In this document: positions 41,908-51,396 of the stretch, piece after piece
Layout of the letters: the number at the start of each line of letters is the position of its first letter
How positions within the stretch are numbered: position 1 is the first letter of the stretch
From: Cyclobacteriaceae bacterium
GTDB taxonomy: Bacteria; Bacteroidota; Bacteroidia; Cytophagales; Cyclobacteriaceae
Assembly (NCBI GenBank): GCA_023151255.1
Contig: JAKLJG010000003.1
Coordinates: 248,001 to 312,000, forward strand
Length of the DNA: 64,000 bases
Direction of reading: 5' to 3'
Program-made: the position numbers and the translations under genes
The notes under the pieces: model-generated
Told to the model about the DNA's origin: nothing
Database searches by the model: none
What the model saw: only the letters and a program-made list of their open reading frames with translations

Positions 41908-42579
41908 ATGATAGAAATCATTTTAACAGAAGACGGATCGCATACAATTAAGAATCATACCCTGAATGAAACCTACCATTCGGTGCATGGCGCCCTGAAT
42001 GAGTCATTACATGTATTTATAAAAAACGGCCTGGAATTTATTCTTGCCCGATCACCTGCCGAAATAGCGGTACTTGAAGTAGGCTTCGGCACGGGGCTAA
42101 ATGCCTGGCTAACAGCTAAACACATGGCAGGCACCAGGGTTAACCTACACTACCTGGCGCTTGAGTTCCATCCGCTCAGTGAATCGGTTTGGTCGCAATT
42201 AAATTATGCGGCTACAACTGATGATCGAACCTTGTTTAACGAGCTTCACCGCATTTCATGGAATGAACCGGTGCCTGTAACTCCGGAATTTTTAATTCAT
42301 AAGATAGCCAAATCGGTATATGATTTGGAACTGACCCAATCATGCATAGACCTTATTTATTACGATGCCTTTGCCCCGCAAAAGCAACCCGACATGTGGA
42401 CGCGTGATATTCTTGCAAAAGTGGCCTGTTGGCTGAAGCCCGGTGGCGTAATGGTAACCTACTGCGCCAAAGGGCAGGTGAAACGCGACTTGAAAGCAGC
42501 CGGCCTTACCGTTGAAACCCTTCCGGGCCCACCCGGAAAACGCGAAATGATTCGGGCCATAAAAGAACCAGGACGTTGA
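41908..42579 (+). CDS. mnmD: tRNA (5-methylaminomethyl-2-thiouridine)-methyltransferase MnmD
   Basis: From ATG 41908 the protein has 223 residues and corresponds to the methyltransferase half of MnmC, without the FAD-oxidase half; stand-alone MnmD is usual in Bacteroidota. Visible features are ETYHSVHGALNESLHVFI (about 20-37), the SAM motif EVGFGTGLNAW (about 57-67) and YDAFAPQKQPDMWT with MVTYCAKGQVKRDLKAAG in the second half. It completes the mnm5s2U34 modification of tRNA wobble uridine. The reading frame extends upstream to 41830 but overlaps the divergent gene and lacks conservation. Confidence 0.88.
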   Translation: MIEIILTEDGSHTIKNHTLNETYHSVHGALNESLHVFIKNGLEFILARSPAEIAVLEVGFGTGLNAWLTAKHMAGTRVNLHYLALEFHPLSESVWSQLNYAATTDDRTLFNELHRISWNEPVPVTPEFLIHKIAKSVYDLELTQSCIDLIYYDAFAPQKQPDMWTRDILAKVACWLKPGGVMVTYCAKGQVKRDLKAAGLTVETLPGPPGKREMIRAIKEPGR

Positions 42580-42640
42580 TCATTATTTGATTGAAGGTTG
42601 TTACTTTAAATCCTATCTTCCTCGCGTTAAACCTATTGCT

Positions 42641-44632
42641 ATGAGAACTGTGTCATTGCTGCTTCTTTGCTCGGTGGCAGTGTTTGCGCAAAATGCCTGG
42701 ACACCCGCTGAAATGATGAAATTTAAACGGCTGACTTCGGCTGTTCTATCTCCTGATGGCAAACGTATTGCCTACACAGTCTCGGTTCCGCTGATGGAGG
42801 GTGATAAATCGGAATTCCTCACCCACATCTGGGTAGCAACTACCGATGGAGGCAGTAACCGGCAATTTACCTTTGGCGATAAATCATGTAGCAGCCCGCA
42901 GTTTTCGCCCGACAGCCGGTGGCTGGCGTTCACCTCTTCACGCGGCAGCGACCGAACCCAATTACATCTTATCTCATTAGAAGGCGGAGAAGCAGAACAG
43001 ATAACAAGTCAGAAGAATAATGTTGGACAGTTCGCCTGGTCGCCCGATGGCAAACGTATAGCCTTTATCATGACCGACCCGCTTACTGAACAAGAAGAGA
43101 GAAACAGGAAAGAAAAGCGGGATATGGAGATAGCGGATACCTACAAAAACGCACATATTTATACAGTAAGTTTAACGAAAAATGCCAGGGGCAAATACCC
43201 GGTAAAGCGACTTACCGGTGGCGATTTTCATGTGACCGATTTAACCTGGTCGCCCGATGGAAAGACAATTGCTTTTGCCCACCAGGTGAATGCTTCACTA
43301 AACGAATGGCCCACAACTGATATTAGTATAGTACCCTCTGATAGCGGAGCTGTAAAAAAACTGGTGGCGAACAAAGGCCAGGATGCCAATCCTGTATATT
43401 CACCCGATGGCCAGTGGCTTGCTTTTTTTTCGGGCGGTGATGCGGTAAGCTGGTCGGGTGCAAACAATGTGTACATTATACCTGCTGCTGGGGGCACATC
43501 TAAAAAACTGGCCCCTACATTTGACGGCAGTTTTCAGCTTCTATCATGGTCGGCCGATGGCAAAAGCATATTTATTTCTGAAGCGTATCGCACTACCCGG
43601 GTCGTATATGCTCTGCCGGTTGACGGCAAGCCGCCAAAAATGATTACACCCGCTGAGGGCATGTACACCAATGCCACCTTTAGCAAAGCAACTGACCTGA
43701 TGGCATGTGTTTACCAAAACTCATCCGTACCTCCCAATGTGTATGTAATGAACTTAAAAGATATGAAGCTGCGTAAAATTTCATCCGTCAATGACGATTT
43801 TGCCGCAAAGCCTCATGCCAAAACAGAAGTCATTTCATGGAAATCGAAAGACGGAAAATATACAATTGACGGCCTGCTTACTTATCCGGCTAATTACCAG
43901 GCCGGCAGAAAATATCCGCTTATCCTGAATATTCATGGAGGTCCTGCCGGAGTTTTCACCCAGAATTATACAGGAGCAAGTACCATCTATCCATTGCAGG
44001 CTTTTGCCAGCGAAGGTTATGCTGTGCTGCGACCAAATCCGCGGGGAAGCTCAGGCTATGGTGTTGAATTTCGCCAAGCCAATAAAAATGACTGGGGCTT
44101 TGGCGATTATGACGACATCATGGCGGGTGTTGATAAAGTTATTGCTGATGGCATCGTTCATCCGGATAGCTTATGCGTTACCGGGTGGAGTTACGGTGGG
44201 TACATGACTTCGATGATTATCACAAAAACCAACCGGTTTAAGGCCGCCATGGTTGGCGCAGGCGTTACCAACCTGATAAGCTTTACCGGTACGGCTGATA
44301 TTCCCGATTTCATACCCGACTACTTTGGCGGAGAATTGTGGGATCGAACCGATGTTTACGCCCGGCACTCGGCCATGTTTGCTGTAAAAAATGTAAAAAC
44401 ACCGACCCTGGTTATACACGGAGAACGCGATTTACGTGTGCCTATTTCGCAGGGTCAGGAGTTATACATGGCTTTGAAAAGGTTGGGTGTAAAAACACAA
44501 ATGGTTTCGTACCCGCGCACGCCCCACGGTCCGCAGGAGCCAAAGTTTATTCAGGATATTGCCGAGCGGGTTATTGACTGGTTTAATCAGCACAACCGCG
44601 GACGAACCGGAAAAAATACAGGTACGAATTGA
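42641..44632 (+). CDS. Secreted S9 family dipeptidyl/acylaminoacyl peptidase
   Basis: From ATG 42641 the protein has 663 residues with a signal peptide (MRTVSLLLLCSVAVFAQ). A WD40-like beta-propeller with SPDGKR/SADGKS blades covers about residues 30-400; the hydrolase domain has Ser517 in GWSYGGYMT, Asp in HGERDLRVP and His in RTPHGPQ, a complete triad. It belongs to the acylaminoacyl-peptidase/DPP-V-like S9C group and probably trims peptides in the periplasm. The TonB receptor gene follows 44 bases downstream on the same strand, so it may supply peptides or be coregulated with that uptake system. Confidence 0.9.
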   Translation: MRTVSLLLLCSVAVFAQNAWTPAEMMKFKRLTSAVLSPDGKRIAYTVSVPLMEGDKSEFLTHIWVATTDGGSNRQFTFGDKSCSSPQFSPDSRWLAFTSSRGSDRTQLHLISLEGGEAEQITSQKNNVGQFAWSPDGKRIAFIMTDPLTEQEERNRKEKRDMEIADTYKNAHIYTVSLTKNARGKYPVKRLTGGDFHVTDLTWSPDGKTIAFAHQVNASLNEWPTTDISIVPSDSGAVKKLVANKGQDANPVYSPDGQWLAFFSGGDAVSWSGANNVYIIPAAGGTSKKLAPTFDGSFQLLSWSADGKSIFISEAYRTTRVVYALPVDGKPPKMITPAEGMYTNATFSKATDLMACVYQNSSVPPNVYVMNLKDMKLRKISSVNDDFAAKPHAKTEVISWKSKDGKYTIDGLLTYPANYQAGRKYPLILNIHGGPAGVFTQNYTGASTIYPLQAFASEGYAVLRPNPRGSSGYGVEFRQANKNDWGFGDYDDIMAGVDKVIADGIVHPDSLCVTGWSYGGYMTSMIITKTNRFKAAMVGAGVTNLISFTGTADIPDFIPDYFGGELWDRTDVYARHSAMFAVKNVKTPTLVIHGERDLRVPISQGQELYMALKRLGVKTQMVSYPRTPHGPQEPKFIQDIAERVIDWFNQHNRGRTGKNTGTN

Positions 44633-44676
44633 TTGGATGGCTCGGATTTGATTATTTGTAGTTGCGTACCGGGCTA

Positions 44677-47382
44677 ATGTTGTTTAGAAAAAGTATCGGG
44701 CTAATTATTGTGTTGCTGGGTCTTACCCCTTTAACTAAGGCTCAGCAGCAATTTGCTCATCCGGTAACCCTGTTGCCCTCCGAAGTGCCCATGTCGTTCC
44801 TGCAGTTTATCGATAAAGTTGAGCGGGAAATGGGGGTGCGGTTTTTCTATGAACCTGCATGGGTTGAGTACCTCAATATAGACAGGGCTTATACCAAATT
44901 GCCGGTGAGCAGGATTTTAGATCAGGTGCTGGAGGGCTCCGATATTACCTATACCGCATTAAGCGACTACGGCATAATACTGGTTAAAGACCCAACTAAA
45001 GAAATTGAACGTCAGCGCCTGCTGGCCAAGGCAGTAGCCGAACGCAAAAAGGTGGAGCAACTGGTTATAGGCAACCCTGCTGACTACCATCCTGACAAAA
45101 AACTGGTTTTGCGCGGAATAGTTACCGATGAGAAATCTTCTGTAGCGGTTAAAAGCGCCACCGTTACATTGCTCAATGCCGAACGGGGAACCGCTACCAA
45201 TGAACAAGGTGCTTACGAACTTACACTTACACCGGGCAGTCATTTAGTTAGCTTCAGTCATGCTAACTATTCCGAAAAAATTATTGATTTAAGGATTTAC
45301 GCCAGCGGACGTTTAAATGTTATCCTGGAGGAAGTTCCTATCGTACTGGAAGAAGTGGTTGTGACCGACCAGGCCATTGTAAATTCAAACATCGGGCAGG
45401 CTACTTTAAGGGTAAGTGAAATGAAGCGGGCCCCGGTTTTTCTTGGCGAAGTAGATGTAGTGAAACAGGTGCAAACGCAGGCGGGTGTAACTACGGTTGG
45501 CGAATTGGCTGCTGGTTTTAATGTGCGCGGGGGAGGAACCGATCAAAACCTGGTACTTTATGATGGTTTGCCAATCTTTAATACATCGCATGCGTTGGGG
45601 TTTTTCTCTGCGTTCAATGCCGAAGCAATTAACCAGGTAGCGTTTTATAAGGGGGGTATTCCAGCCGAGTTTGGCGGCAGGGCATCATCGGTATTGAATG
45701 TTACTTCAAAGGAAGGAAATTATAACCGCTGGACCGGCAGTGGTGGCATTGGCTTCATCTCAACATTTTTAACTCTTGGCGGTCCCATAAAAAAGGACAC
45801 AACTTCAGTTATTGCTTCGGCAAGAGCAACTTATTCCGACTGGATGCTCGATTTGGTCAATTCTGATTATGCAACCCTGCAGAACAGTTCAGTACAGTTT
45901 TATGACGGTTCGTTTAAATTGGCCCATAAGTTTTCAAGCAAAAGTAAACTGATATTTTCGGGCTATTTCAGTCGTGACCGAATGCGACTTACCAATGACA
46001 CCCTTTTTCAATGGAATAACCTGGCCGTGTCGGCACGGTTTGATAAGGCCGTTAACGATAAATTGTTTTACAGCATTACAATGGGCATGGGTAGTTATCG
46101 GTATACACTAAATGAACCAGATGAACAGGAAGCGTTTGATTTAACATATGGCATTGCATATCCGTCTCTAAGAGCAGATTTTAATTTCAATGACGGAAAT
46201 CCGAAAGCTTTCGGTTTCCAGGCCACCTATTACAATTTTAAACCGGGCACACTTAAACCGACAACATCGGCATCCCTTACTCCGGCAATTTCAATTGCTG
46301 ATGAGAATGCAGTTGAAGCCGGTGTTTATTTTAGCGAATCATTTAAGTTTGGAAATCGCATTAACCTGGATGCCGGCATCCGGTATGCGCTCTATGCCCG
46401 GCTGGGGCCAGGAACGGTTTATGAGTACGAAGCCGGACGGCCCCTTGAACCACACTATGTAATTGACTCTACACAATACCCGGCTGGCAGCATCATTAAA
46501 TTTTATCACGGACCTGAACCCCGGCTGGCAGCACGATATTCGCTGAATCAGTTTAGCTCACTAAAATTTGGGTATAACCGCTTATACCAATTTGTTCATC
46601 TGATTAGCAACACAGCTGCGGTAAATCCGGTCGATGTTTGGCAGTCAAGCAACAGTTTTTTCAAACCACAACTGGCTGATCAGATTTCGGCAGGGTACTT
46701 CAGAAATCTAAAAGAAAATACCTACGAAGTTTATGGAGAGTTATTTTATAAACAGATTTCAAACGTTCTGGATTTTAAAGATGGTGCAAACCTTATTCTG
46801 AACAACAAACTTGAAACCTCGCTGTTGCAGGGTAAGGCAAAATCATACGGTGCTGAATTTTCGGCAACCAAGAATAGGGGCCGGTTACAGGGGATGGTCA
46901 ACTACACCTTTTCACGTTCACTCAGGCAGGTAAATGGCGATTATGAAATCGAAAAGATCAATGATGGAAAAATTTTTCCTGCTAATTTTGATCAGCCCCA
47001 CGTGGTTAACCTTACCTGGCGCTATGCCATTAGCCGCAGGCATTACTTTTCAGGGAACTTTACCTACCATACCGGCCGGCCAATTTCACTTCCGGCTCAT
47101 ATTTATTATGTGGATGGCATTGGCATTTCGGATTTTCCGGAACGCAATACGTACCGATTGCCCGATTACCACCGCCTGGATGTAGCATTTATTATTGAGG
47201 GGAACCACAAACGAAAAAAATTGTGGGACGGCACCTGGGTTATTTCTGCCTATAACCTATACGGCAGAAGAAATGCATATTCCGTTTTTTTCCAGGAGGA
47301 TCAGTGGGGTATCCTTAAACCATATCAACTTTCGGTTGTCGGAACCATTATCCCAACTATTAATTACACGTTCAAGTTTTGA
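44677..47382 (+). CDS. TonB-dependent outer-membrane receptor with STN and carboxypeptidase-regulatory-like domains
   Basis: From ATG 44677 the protein has 901 residues. Order: signal peptide ending LTKA, an STN domain (about 30-105, EVPMSFLQFIDKVEREMGV), a CarboxypepD_reg-like beta sandwich (about 143-220), a plug (about 235-340, with RGGGTDQNLVLYDGLPIFN), and a beta-barrel ending VGTIIPTINYTFKF. The STN domain often signals to an anti-sigma factor in FecA-type systems, but no sigma/anti-sigma pair is adjacent. It imports an unknown substrate using TonB. The stop overlaps the DUF4249 start (TGATG). Confidence 0.9.
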   Translation: MLFRKSIGLIIVLLGLTPLTKAQQQFAHPVTLLPSEVPMSFLQFIDKVEREMGVRFFYEPAWVEYLNIDRAYTKLPVSRILDQVLEGSDITYTALSDYGIILVKDPTKEIERQRLLAKAVAERKKVEQLVIGNPADYHPDKKLVLRGIVTDEKSSVAVKSATVTLLNAERGTATNEQGAYELTLTPGSHLVSFSHANYSEKIIDLRIYASGRLNVILEEVPIVLEEVVVTDQAIVNSNIGQATLRVSEMKRAPVFLGEVDVVKQVQTQAGVTTVGELAAGFNVRGGGTDQNLVLYDGLPIFNTSHALGFFSAFNAEAINQVAFYKGGIPAEFGGRASSVLNVTSKEGNYNRWTGSGGIGFISTFLTLGGPIKKDTTSVIASARATYSDWMLDLVNSDYATLQNSSVQFYDGSFKLAHKFSSKSKLIFSGYFSRDRMRLTNDTLFQWNNLAVSARFDKAVNDKLFYSITMGMGSYRYTLNEPDEQEAFDLTYGIAYPSLRADFNFNDGNPKAFGFQATYYNFKPGTLKPTTSASLTPAISIADENAVEAGVYFSESFKFGNRINLDAGIRYALYARLGPGTVYEYEAGRPLEPHYVIDSTQYPAGSIIKFYHGPEPRLAARYSLNQFSSLKFGYNRLYQFVHLISNTAAVNPVDVWQSSNSFFKPQLADQISAGYFRNLKENTYEVYGELFYKQISNVLDFKDGANLILNNKLETSLLQGKAKSYGAEFSATKNRGRLQGMVNYTFSRSLRQVNGDYEIEKINDGKIFPANFDQPHVVNLTWRYAISRRHYFSGNFTYHTGRPISLPAHIYYVDGIGISDFPERNTYRLPDYHRLDVAFIIEGNHKRKKLWDGTWVISAYNLYGRRNAYSVFFQEDQWGILKPYQLSVVGTIIPTINYTFKF

Positions 47383-48461
47383 TGAAAATATTGAAGAAGA
47401 TAGTAATTGGGCTGGCCGCAGCGTTAATAGGAAGTTGTGTGGATCCATTTAACATACCAAAAATCGATTCAGCACAGCAGTTGGTAGTTGATGCAACCAT
47501 TACCGATGAACCCGGCATACATACGGTAACCCTGTCATACACTGCAGCATTATCGAATGATTATACCAGCAGGCAGTTTGTTAACGGGGCCATTGTTCGG
47601 ATTAAGGATGAGACAACCGATGTGACAACCAGCCTGACAGAAACATCACCTGGCAGGTATCAAACACCGGATAATTGGGGTGTGGTGGTTGGCCGTGCCT
47701 ATAGCCTATACATTCAACTTACTGACGGACGTGAATTTCGTTCAGACACACAACAGGTTTTTCCGGCCGGTGAGGTTGACAGCCTTTCGCTTGTGTTCCT
47801 TCCTAATTCAATAAATCAAAATGATGCCACGCTGCCCCAAAATTCACTGGGAATTTACATTGACTCAAAAGGAGTAGCAGGAGAACCCAATTTATTTCGC
47901 TGGCGCTGGACGGGGACGTATCAGGTAGAAACCGATCCGGCTAATAAAACGCGAATTGATCCCGATTGCATGTGCGAAGTGCCCGATCCTCCGGCATGTG
48001 CATTTGGAATTTGCAGTTGCTGCACCTGCTGGGTAAATGATTTCAGCAGTCAGGCCATGGTATCAAATAATCAGTTAATTAACGACAACTCCTTTTACAA
48101 TGTATTTTTAGGCAAAATACCGGTAGAGCCATTCCGCTTTTTCAGAAATTATCATGTTGAGGTTGAACAACTAAGTCTTTCCGAATCGGCCTATAATTTT
48201 TGGAAACTTGTACAGGCGCAACAACAAGGTGCTACGAATATCTTTCAGCCAAACGCAATTAAGATTAAGGGTAATGTAGAATCAATTACTGATCCGGATG
48301 CAGAAGTTTTTGGTGTGGTTTCCTTTTGTTCTGTCAGCAAGGCTTCACGATTTATTAACAGGTATGAGTTACCGGTTTTATTACTTGACCCGCCCCTGAT
48401 ACGGGAAGATTGCCGGCTTGTTTTTCGAAATGCTTCCAATGTCCGACCTGATTTCTGGTAA
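47382..48461 (+). CDS. DUF4249 lipoprotein with cysteine-rich segment
   Basis: The 359-residue protein starts MKILKKIVIGLAAALIGSC, a lipoprotein signal with Cys19, so it should be anchored at the outer membrane. A DUF4249 beta-sandwich domain follows (PKIDSAQQLVVDATITDEPG, HTVTLSYTAAL). Residues about 197-214 contain CMC, CAFGIC and SCCTCW, eight cysteines in a short loop, likely disulfides or a metal site. The family is typically encoded directly after TonB receptors in Cytophagales, as here, suggesting a surface or periplasmic partner of the receptor. Its ligand is unknown. Confidence 0.85.
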   Translation: MKILKKIVIGLAAALIGSCVDPFNIPKIDSAQQLVVDATITDEPGIHTVTLSYTAALSNDYTSRQFVNGAIVRIKDETTDVTTSLTETSPGRYQTPDNWGVVVGRAYSLYIQLTDGREFRSDTQQVFPAGEVDSLSLVFLPNSINQNDATLPQNSLGIYIDSKGVAGEPNLFRWRWTGTYQVETDPANKTRIDPDCMCEVPDPPACAFGICSCCTCWVNDFSSQAMVSNNQLINDNSFYNVFLGKIPVEPFRFFRNYHVEVEQLSLSESAYNFWKLVQAQQQGATNIFQPNAIKIKGNVESITDPDAEVFGVVSFCSVSKASRFINRYELPVLLLDPPLIREDCRLVFRNASNVRPDFW

Positions 48462-48463
48462 CG

Positions 48464-50824
48464 ATGGCAAAACTCAGTATGTTGTGGTGTGCACTAGTTA
48501 CAACAGCTTATGCCCAGCTGCCGCTAGAGCATTGGCCTGAAAAACTGAAAGCTTTTTATTCAATCCGCAACCCGGTAAAATTGCACCTGCAGTTTAATCA
48601 GCCTGCTTATGCCCCCGGAGATACTGCCTTTTTTCGCGCAGCCTACCTGTTGGCAGCCGATGGAACTCCCTTAAAAGGATATAACCTTATTGAACTGGAT
48701 GTGGTTGATGCCTCAGGAAAAACAGTAGTACATCAGATATTTCGGATACGCGATGGCTGGGGCAGTAACCAACTGATTTTACCCGAAGATCTGCCACCGG
48801 GTATTTACCGCTTGTTTGCCTATGATAATTGGATAAAAAATTTTGACCGGTCCCGGTACTTTGCAGGCCAGCTACACGTAGTCGGTGAACAAACCTATAT
48901 AACGGATTTATTAAAGGAAAAACCGGTTTGCTACCCAGAGGGTGGCCGGCTGATTGCGGGCGTGCAGAATAAAGTAGTTGTGTACGCAGCAGCCAAGCAG
49001 CAAAATGGTTTTGTCGCAGATGCTTCCGGAAAACAAATCGCTACGTTTACTACCGATAGCAATGGTTATGGGTTGTTTTTTATTTCTCCCGATCAAGATG
49101 AGATATATACGGTTAACCTGAATGGACAGTCGAACCAACTTGTTGCTGCCCGCGATGGAGTAAATGTAATAGTGACCCCCGCTGTTTCGGCAAAAAGTCA
49201 ACACCGGGTGTTGCTGCAGGCACCTGCTTTGTCGGGTTTACGAAACGAGCCCCTTCACCTGCTCATCAGCGGCCATGGTTTGGTTTATTATTCAGCAACA
49301 TTTTCTTTTCAGGGTAAAGAGTTTATTAACCTGGCCATACCGGCCGGGAGGTTGCCAAATGGCATTTGCTATCTTACCGTTAACCGGGCAAGTGGAGAAA
49401 CGCTTGCCTCTCGAATCTTTTTCAACAGGATTAGCATTATCAACGTTTCCGTAAAGCCTGATAAATCAACGTATCCTACACGTACCCCAGCCGTTATCGA
49501 AGTGTCGGTTACGGATGAAAATAATAATCCGGTTTTGGCGCGCATGGCTGCTACCGTTTATCAGCAGGCCATCTTTCCGTCAACCGAAGGCTCAGCAATA
49601 CAAACGGATCAGTACCTGTTGTTGGTAGCCGACCTTGATAAACCGCCACCTCCCGGCTTTGATGCAAATTTGCAAACTGCCGATGGTTTACAACGGCTGG
49701 ACCGCTTACTGATTGCTAATAGCTGGCCATGGTATACCTGGGAAAAAGTGCTGGACAAGCAAACCAAACCACGGTTTCTCTTCAGGGATTTTCAACAAGT
49801 TAGCGGGAAATTAGTCGAGCATCCGTCTGGCCAACCTTTTGCCGATTCGGTAAGCATCACCTTTTTTGTAATGGGCACGCAGGACGTATATGAGGTGTTT
49901 TCAAAAAGCGATGGTACGTTTAGTGTTTCATTTTTGTTTCCGTTTTATAGCCGCGAGAAAGTTTTTTACCGGGTAGAACGGGCCGCCAGAAGGATTGATG
50001 ATGTAAGGCTGAGGCTAATCGATAGCCTGAACCAATATGCTGCGCTGCCGGTGCAGCGTACAGCCAATGTTGATCCGTATTACAGGTACGCGCAAATGCG
50101 AAATCGTGTGAATACTTCTTACCGGTACTTTACCACGGCTTCAAATCCGACCCCTGAAGTCATTAGCCGAAATGTGCTAATCGAGAAAGAACTTTTTGAA
50201 CCGGACGTAGCCATCGATTTGGATGATTATACGCTGTTCCCCACCATGCAGGAGACTCTTCATGAAATTGTGCCTTACCTGCAATACCGTAAAATTGGCG
50301 GCCGTGATGTGGTGCGACTCTATTTGCCCGAACAGGCCAGAACTGGCATTGAAAATCCGGCATTTTTTATTGACGGTGTGCTTACCGATGACCCATCCTA
50401 TTTTCTGAAACTTAAGCCGGCCGAAGTGGATAAAATAAAATTGATTTATACCGCTCATAAGCTGGAGAAATTGGGCGCTATTTCACGCAACGGTGTAGTA
50501 CTGGTTGAAACCAAGATACAGGATAATGCAGCAAATGTTTCGGCCACCAGCCGGTCATTCAATATAACCGGAATTACACCTTCGTTGCCTGTAAACAATA
50601 GCCCTTTTGCCTGGCAAAAAACAAATCCGCGTGCTCCGCAACTAAAATCGTGTTTATTCTGGAGCTCGCTGATCCGAAGTGATGAAAACGGAAAAGCGAA
50701 TTTTTCGTTCACAACAGCCGATGATACAGGCCGGTTTGTTGTTCGTATAGAGGGTATAACCGTGCAGGGTATTCCGTTTGTTCATGAAGAGTACCTTGAA
50801 GTTAATTACAACAAAGCGCATTAA
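48464..50824 (+). CDS. MG2-domain (alpha-2-macroglobulin-like) protein with TonB plug-like C-terminal segment
   Basis: The 786-residue secreted protein begins with a signal peptide (about 1-17) and an MG2-like domain (about 35-130, VKLHLQFNQPAYAPGDTAFF). Further beta-rich repeats follow. Around residues 635-680 a segment PAFFIDGVLTDDP ... PAEVDKIKLIYTA ... SRNGVVLVETK reads like a TonB receptor plug (IDG, a 'V-x-x-I-x-V' stretch and NGVV-x-x-TK). No thioester CGEQ motif or receptor barrel is present. It is the third gene after the receptor and DUF4249, with a 2-base gap, so the three probably work together in an uptake or surface assembly. Confidence 0.75.
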   Translation: MAKLSMLWCALVTTAYAQLPLEHWPEKLKAFYSIRNPVKLHLQFNQPAYAPGDTAFFRAAYLLAADGTPLKGYNLIELDVVDASGKTVVHQIFRIRDGWGSNQLILPEDLPPGIYRLFAYDNWIKNFDRSRYFAGQLHVVGEQTYITDLLKEKPVCYPEGGRLIAGVQNKVVVYAAAKQQNGFVADASGKQIATFTTDSNGYGLFFISPDQDEIYTVNLNGQSNQLVAARDGVNVIVTPAVSAKSQHRVLLQAPALSGLRNEPLHLLISGHGLVYYSATFSFQGKEFINLAIPAGRLPNGICYLTVNRASGETLASRIFFNRISIINVSVKPDKSTYPTRTPAVIEVSVTDENNNPVLARMAATVYQQAIFPSTEGSAIQTDQYLLLVADLDKPPPPGFDANLQTADGLQRLDRLLIANSWPWYTWEKVLDKQTKPRFLFRDFQQVSGKLVEHPSGQPFADSVSITFFVMGTQDVYEVFSKSDGTFSVSFLFPFYSREKVFYRVERAARRIDDVRLRLIDSLNQYAALPVQRTANVDPYYRYAQMRNRVNTSYRYFTTASNPTPEVISRNVLIEKELFEPDVAIDLDDYTLFPTMQETLHEIVPYLQYRKIGGRDVVRLYLPEQARTGIENPAFFIDGVLTDDPSYFLKLKPAEVDKIKLIYTAHKLEKLGAISRNGVVLVETKIQDNAANVSATSRSFNITGITPSLPVNNSPFAWQKTNPRAPQLKSCLFWSSLIRSDENGKANFSFTTADDTGRFVVRIEGITVQGIPFVHEEYLEVNYNKAH

Positions 50825-51396
50825 GCAGTAAACCCGAAAAATTTATCGGGTGTTACGCAGCCAGTCAGCCGGATGTCGTTCGGTGTGGCCGCAATGGAAG
50901 TAACCGGATCAAAAAATGACAACCCGATTCGTTTGGTTTGTGGCAGGCATTTGGCGAGAAACCGATCGTAATAACCCTTGCCGTAGCCAATCCGATGCCC
51001 CGCAATATCGAAGGCAAGCAGGGGCACCAGCACCAAATCAATTTTATCAACCGGTAGTTCAATACGCCCTGTCGGTTCAGGTACGCCCCAACGGCTTGTT
51101 GTAAGATTACGCATGCCTTCAAACAGAAAATGTTCGAGTTGGTTGGTAACGAGGTTTACTTTAGGCACAGCGATGCGGATGTGGGTAAACTCCCGTTGCA
51201 TGCGGTCGATAATCAGCCAGGTGTCGGGTTCTTTTTTTATGGTGATGGGCAGAAAGCAATGGATTACTTTGATGAACGATAAATCCACCGATGAAAAAAA
51301 CCGGTCACACAGTTTTCGATTCAGTAGCTGATACTCCGCTTCGTTAAGTGACAATCTTTTTTTCAGAAACGAATTGCGTAATTCCTGCTTAGTCAT
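50821..51396 (-). CDS. 5-formyltetrahydrofolate cyclo-ligase
   Basis: From ATG 51396 the protein has 191 residues. It converts 5-formyl-THF to 5,10-methenyl-THF with ATP, clearing folate storage forms. The N-terminal MTKQELRNSFLKKRLSL pattern and the C-terminal substrate loop DIAGHRIGYGKGYYDRFL (about residues 134-151) are the usual signatures, and length is typical. It overlaps the bshC stop by 8 bases upstream and the convergent MG2 gene by 4 bases. The bshC pairing is a neighbour relationship without an obvious biochemical link. Confidence 0.9.
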   Translation of the reverse strand: MTKQELRNSFLKKRLSLNEAEYQLLNRKLCDRFFSSVDLSFIKVIHCFLPITIKKEPDTWLIIDRMQREFTHIRIAVPKVNLVTNQLEHFLFEGMRNLTTSRWGVPEPTGRIELPVDKIDLVLVPLLAFDIAGHRIGYGKGYYDRFLAKCLPQTKRIGLSFFDPVTSIAATPNDIRLTGCVTPDKFFGFTA

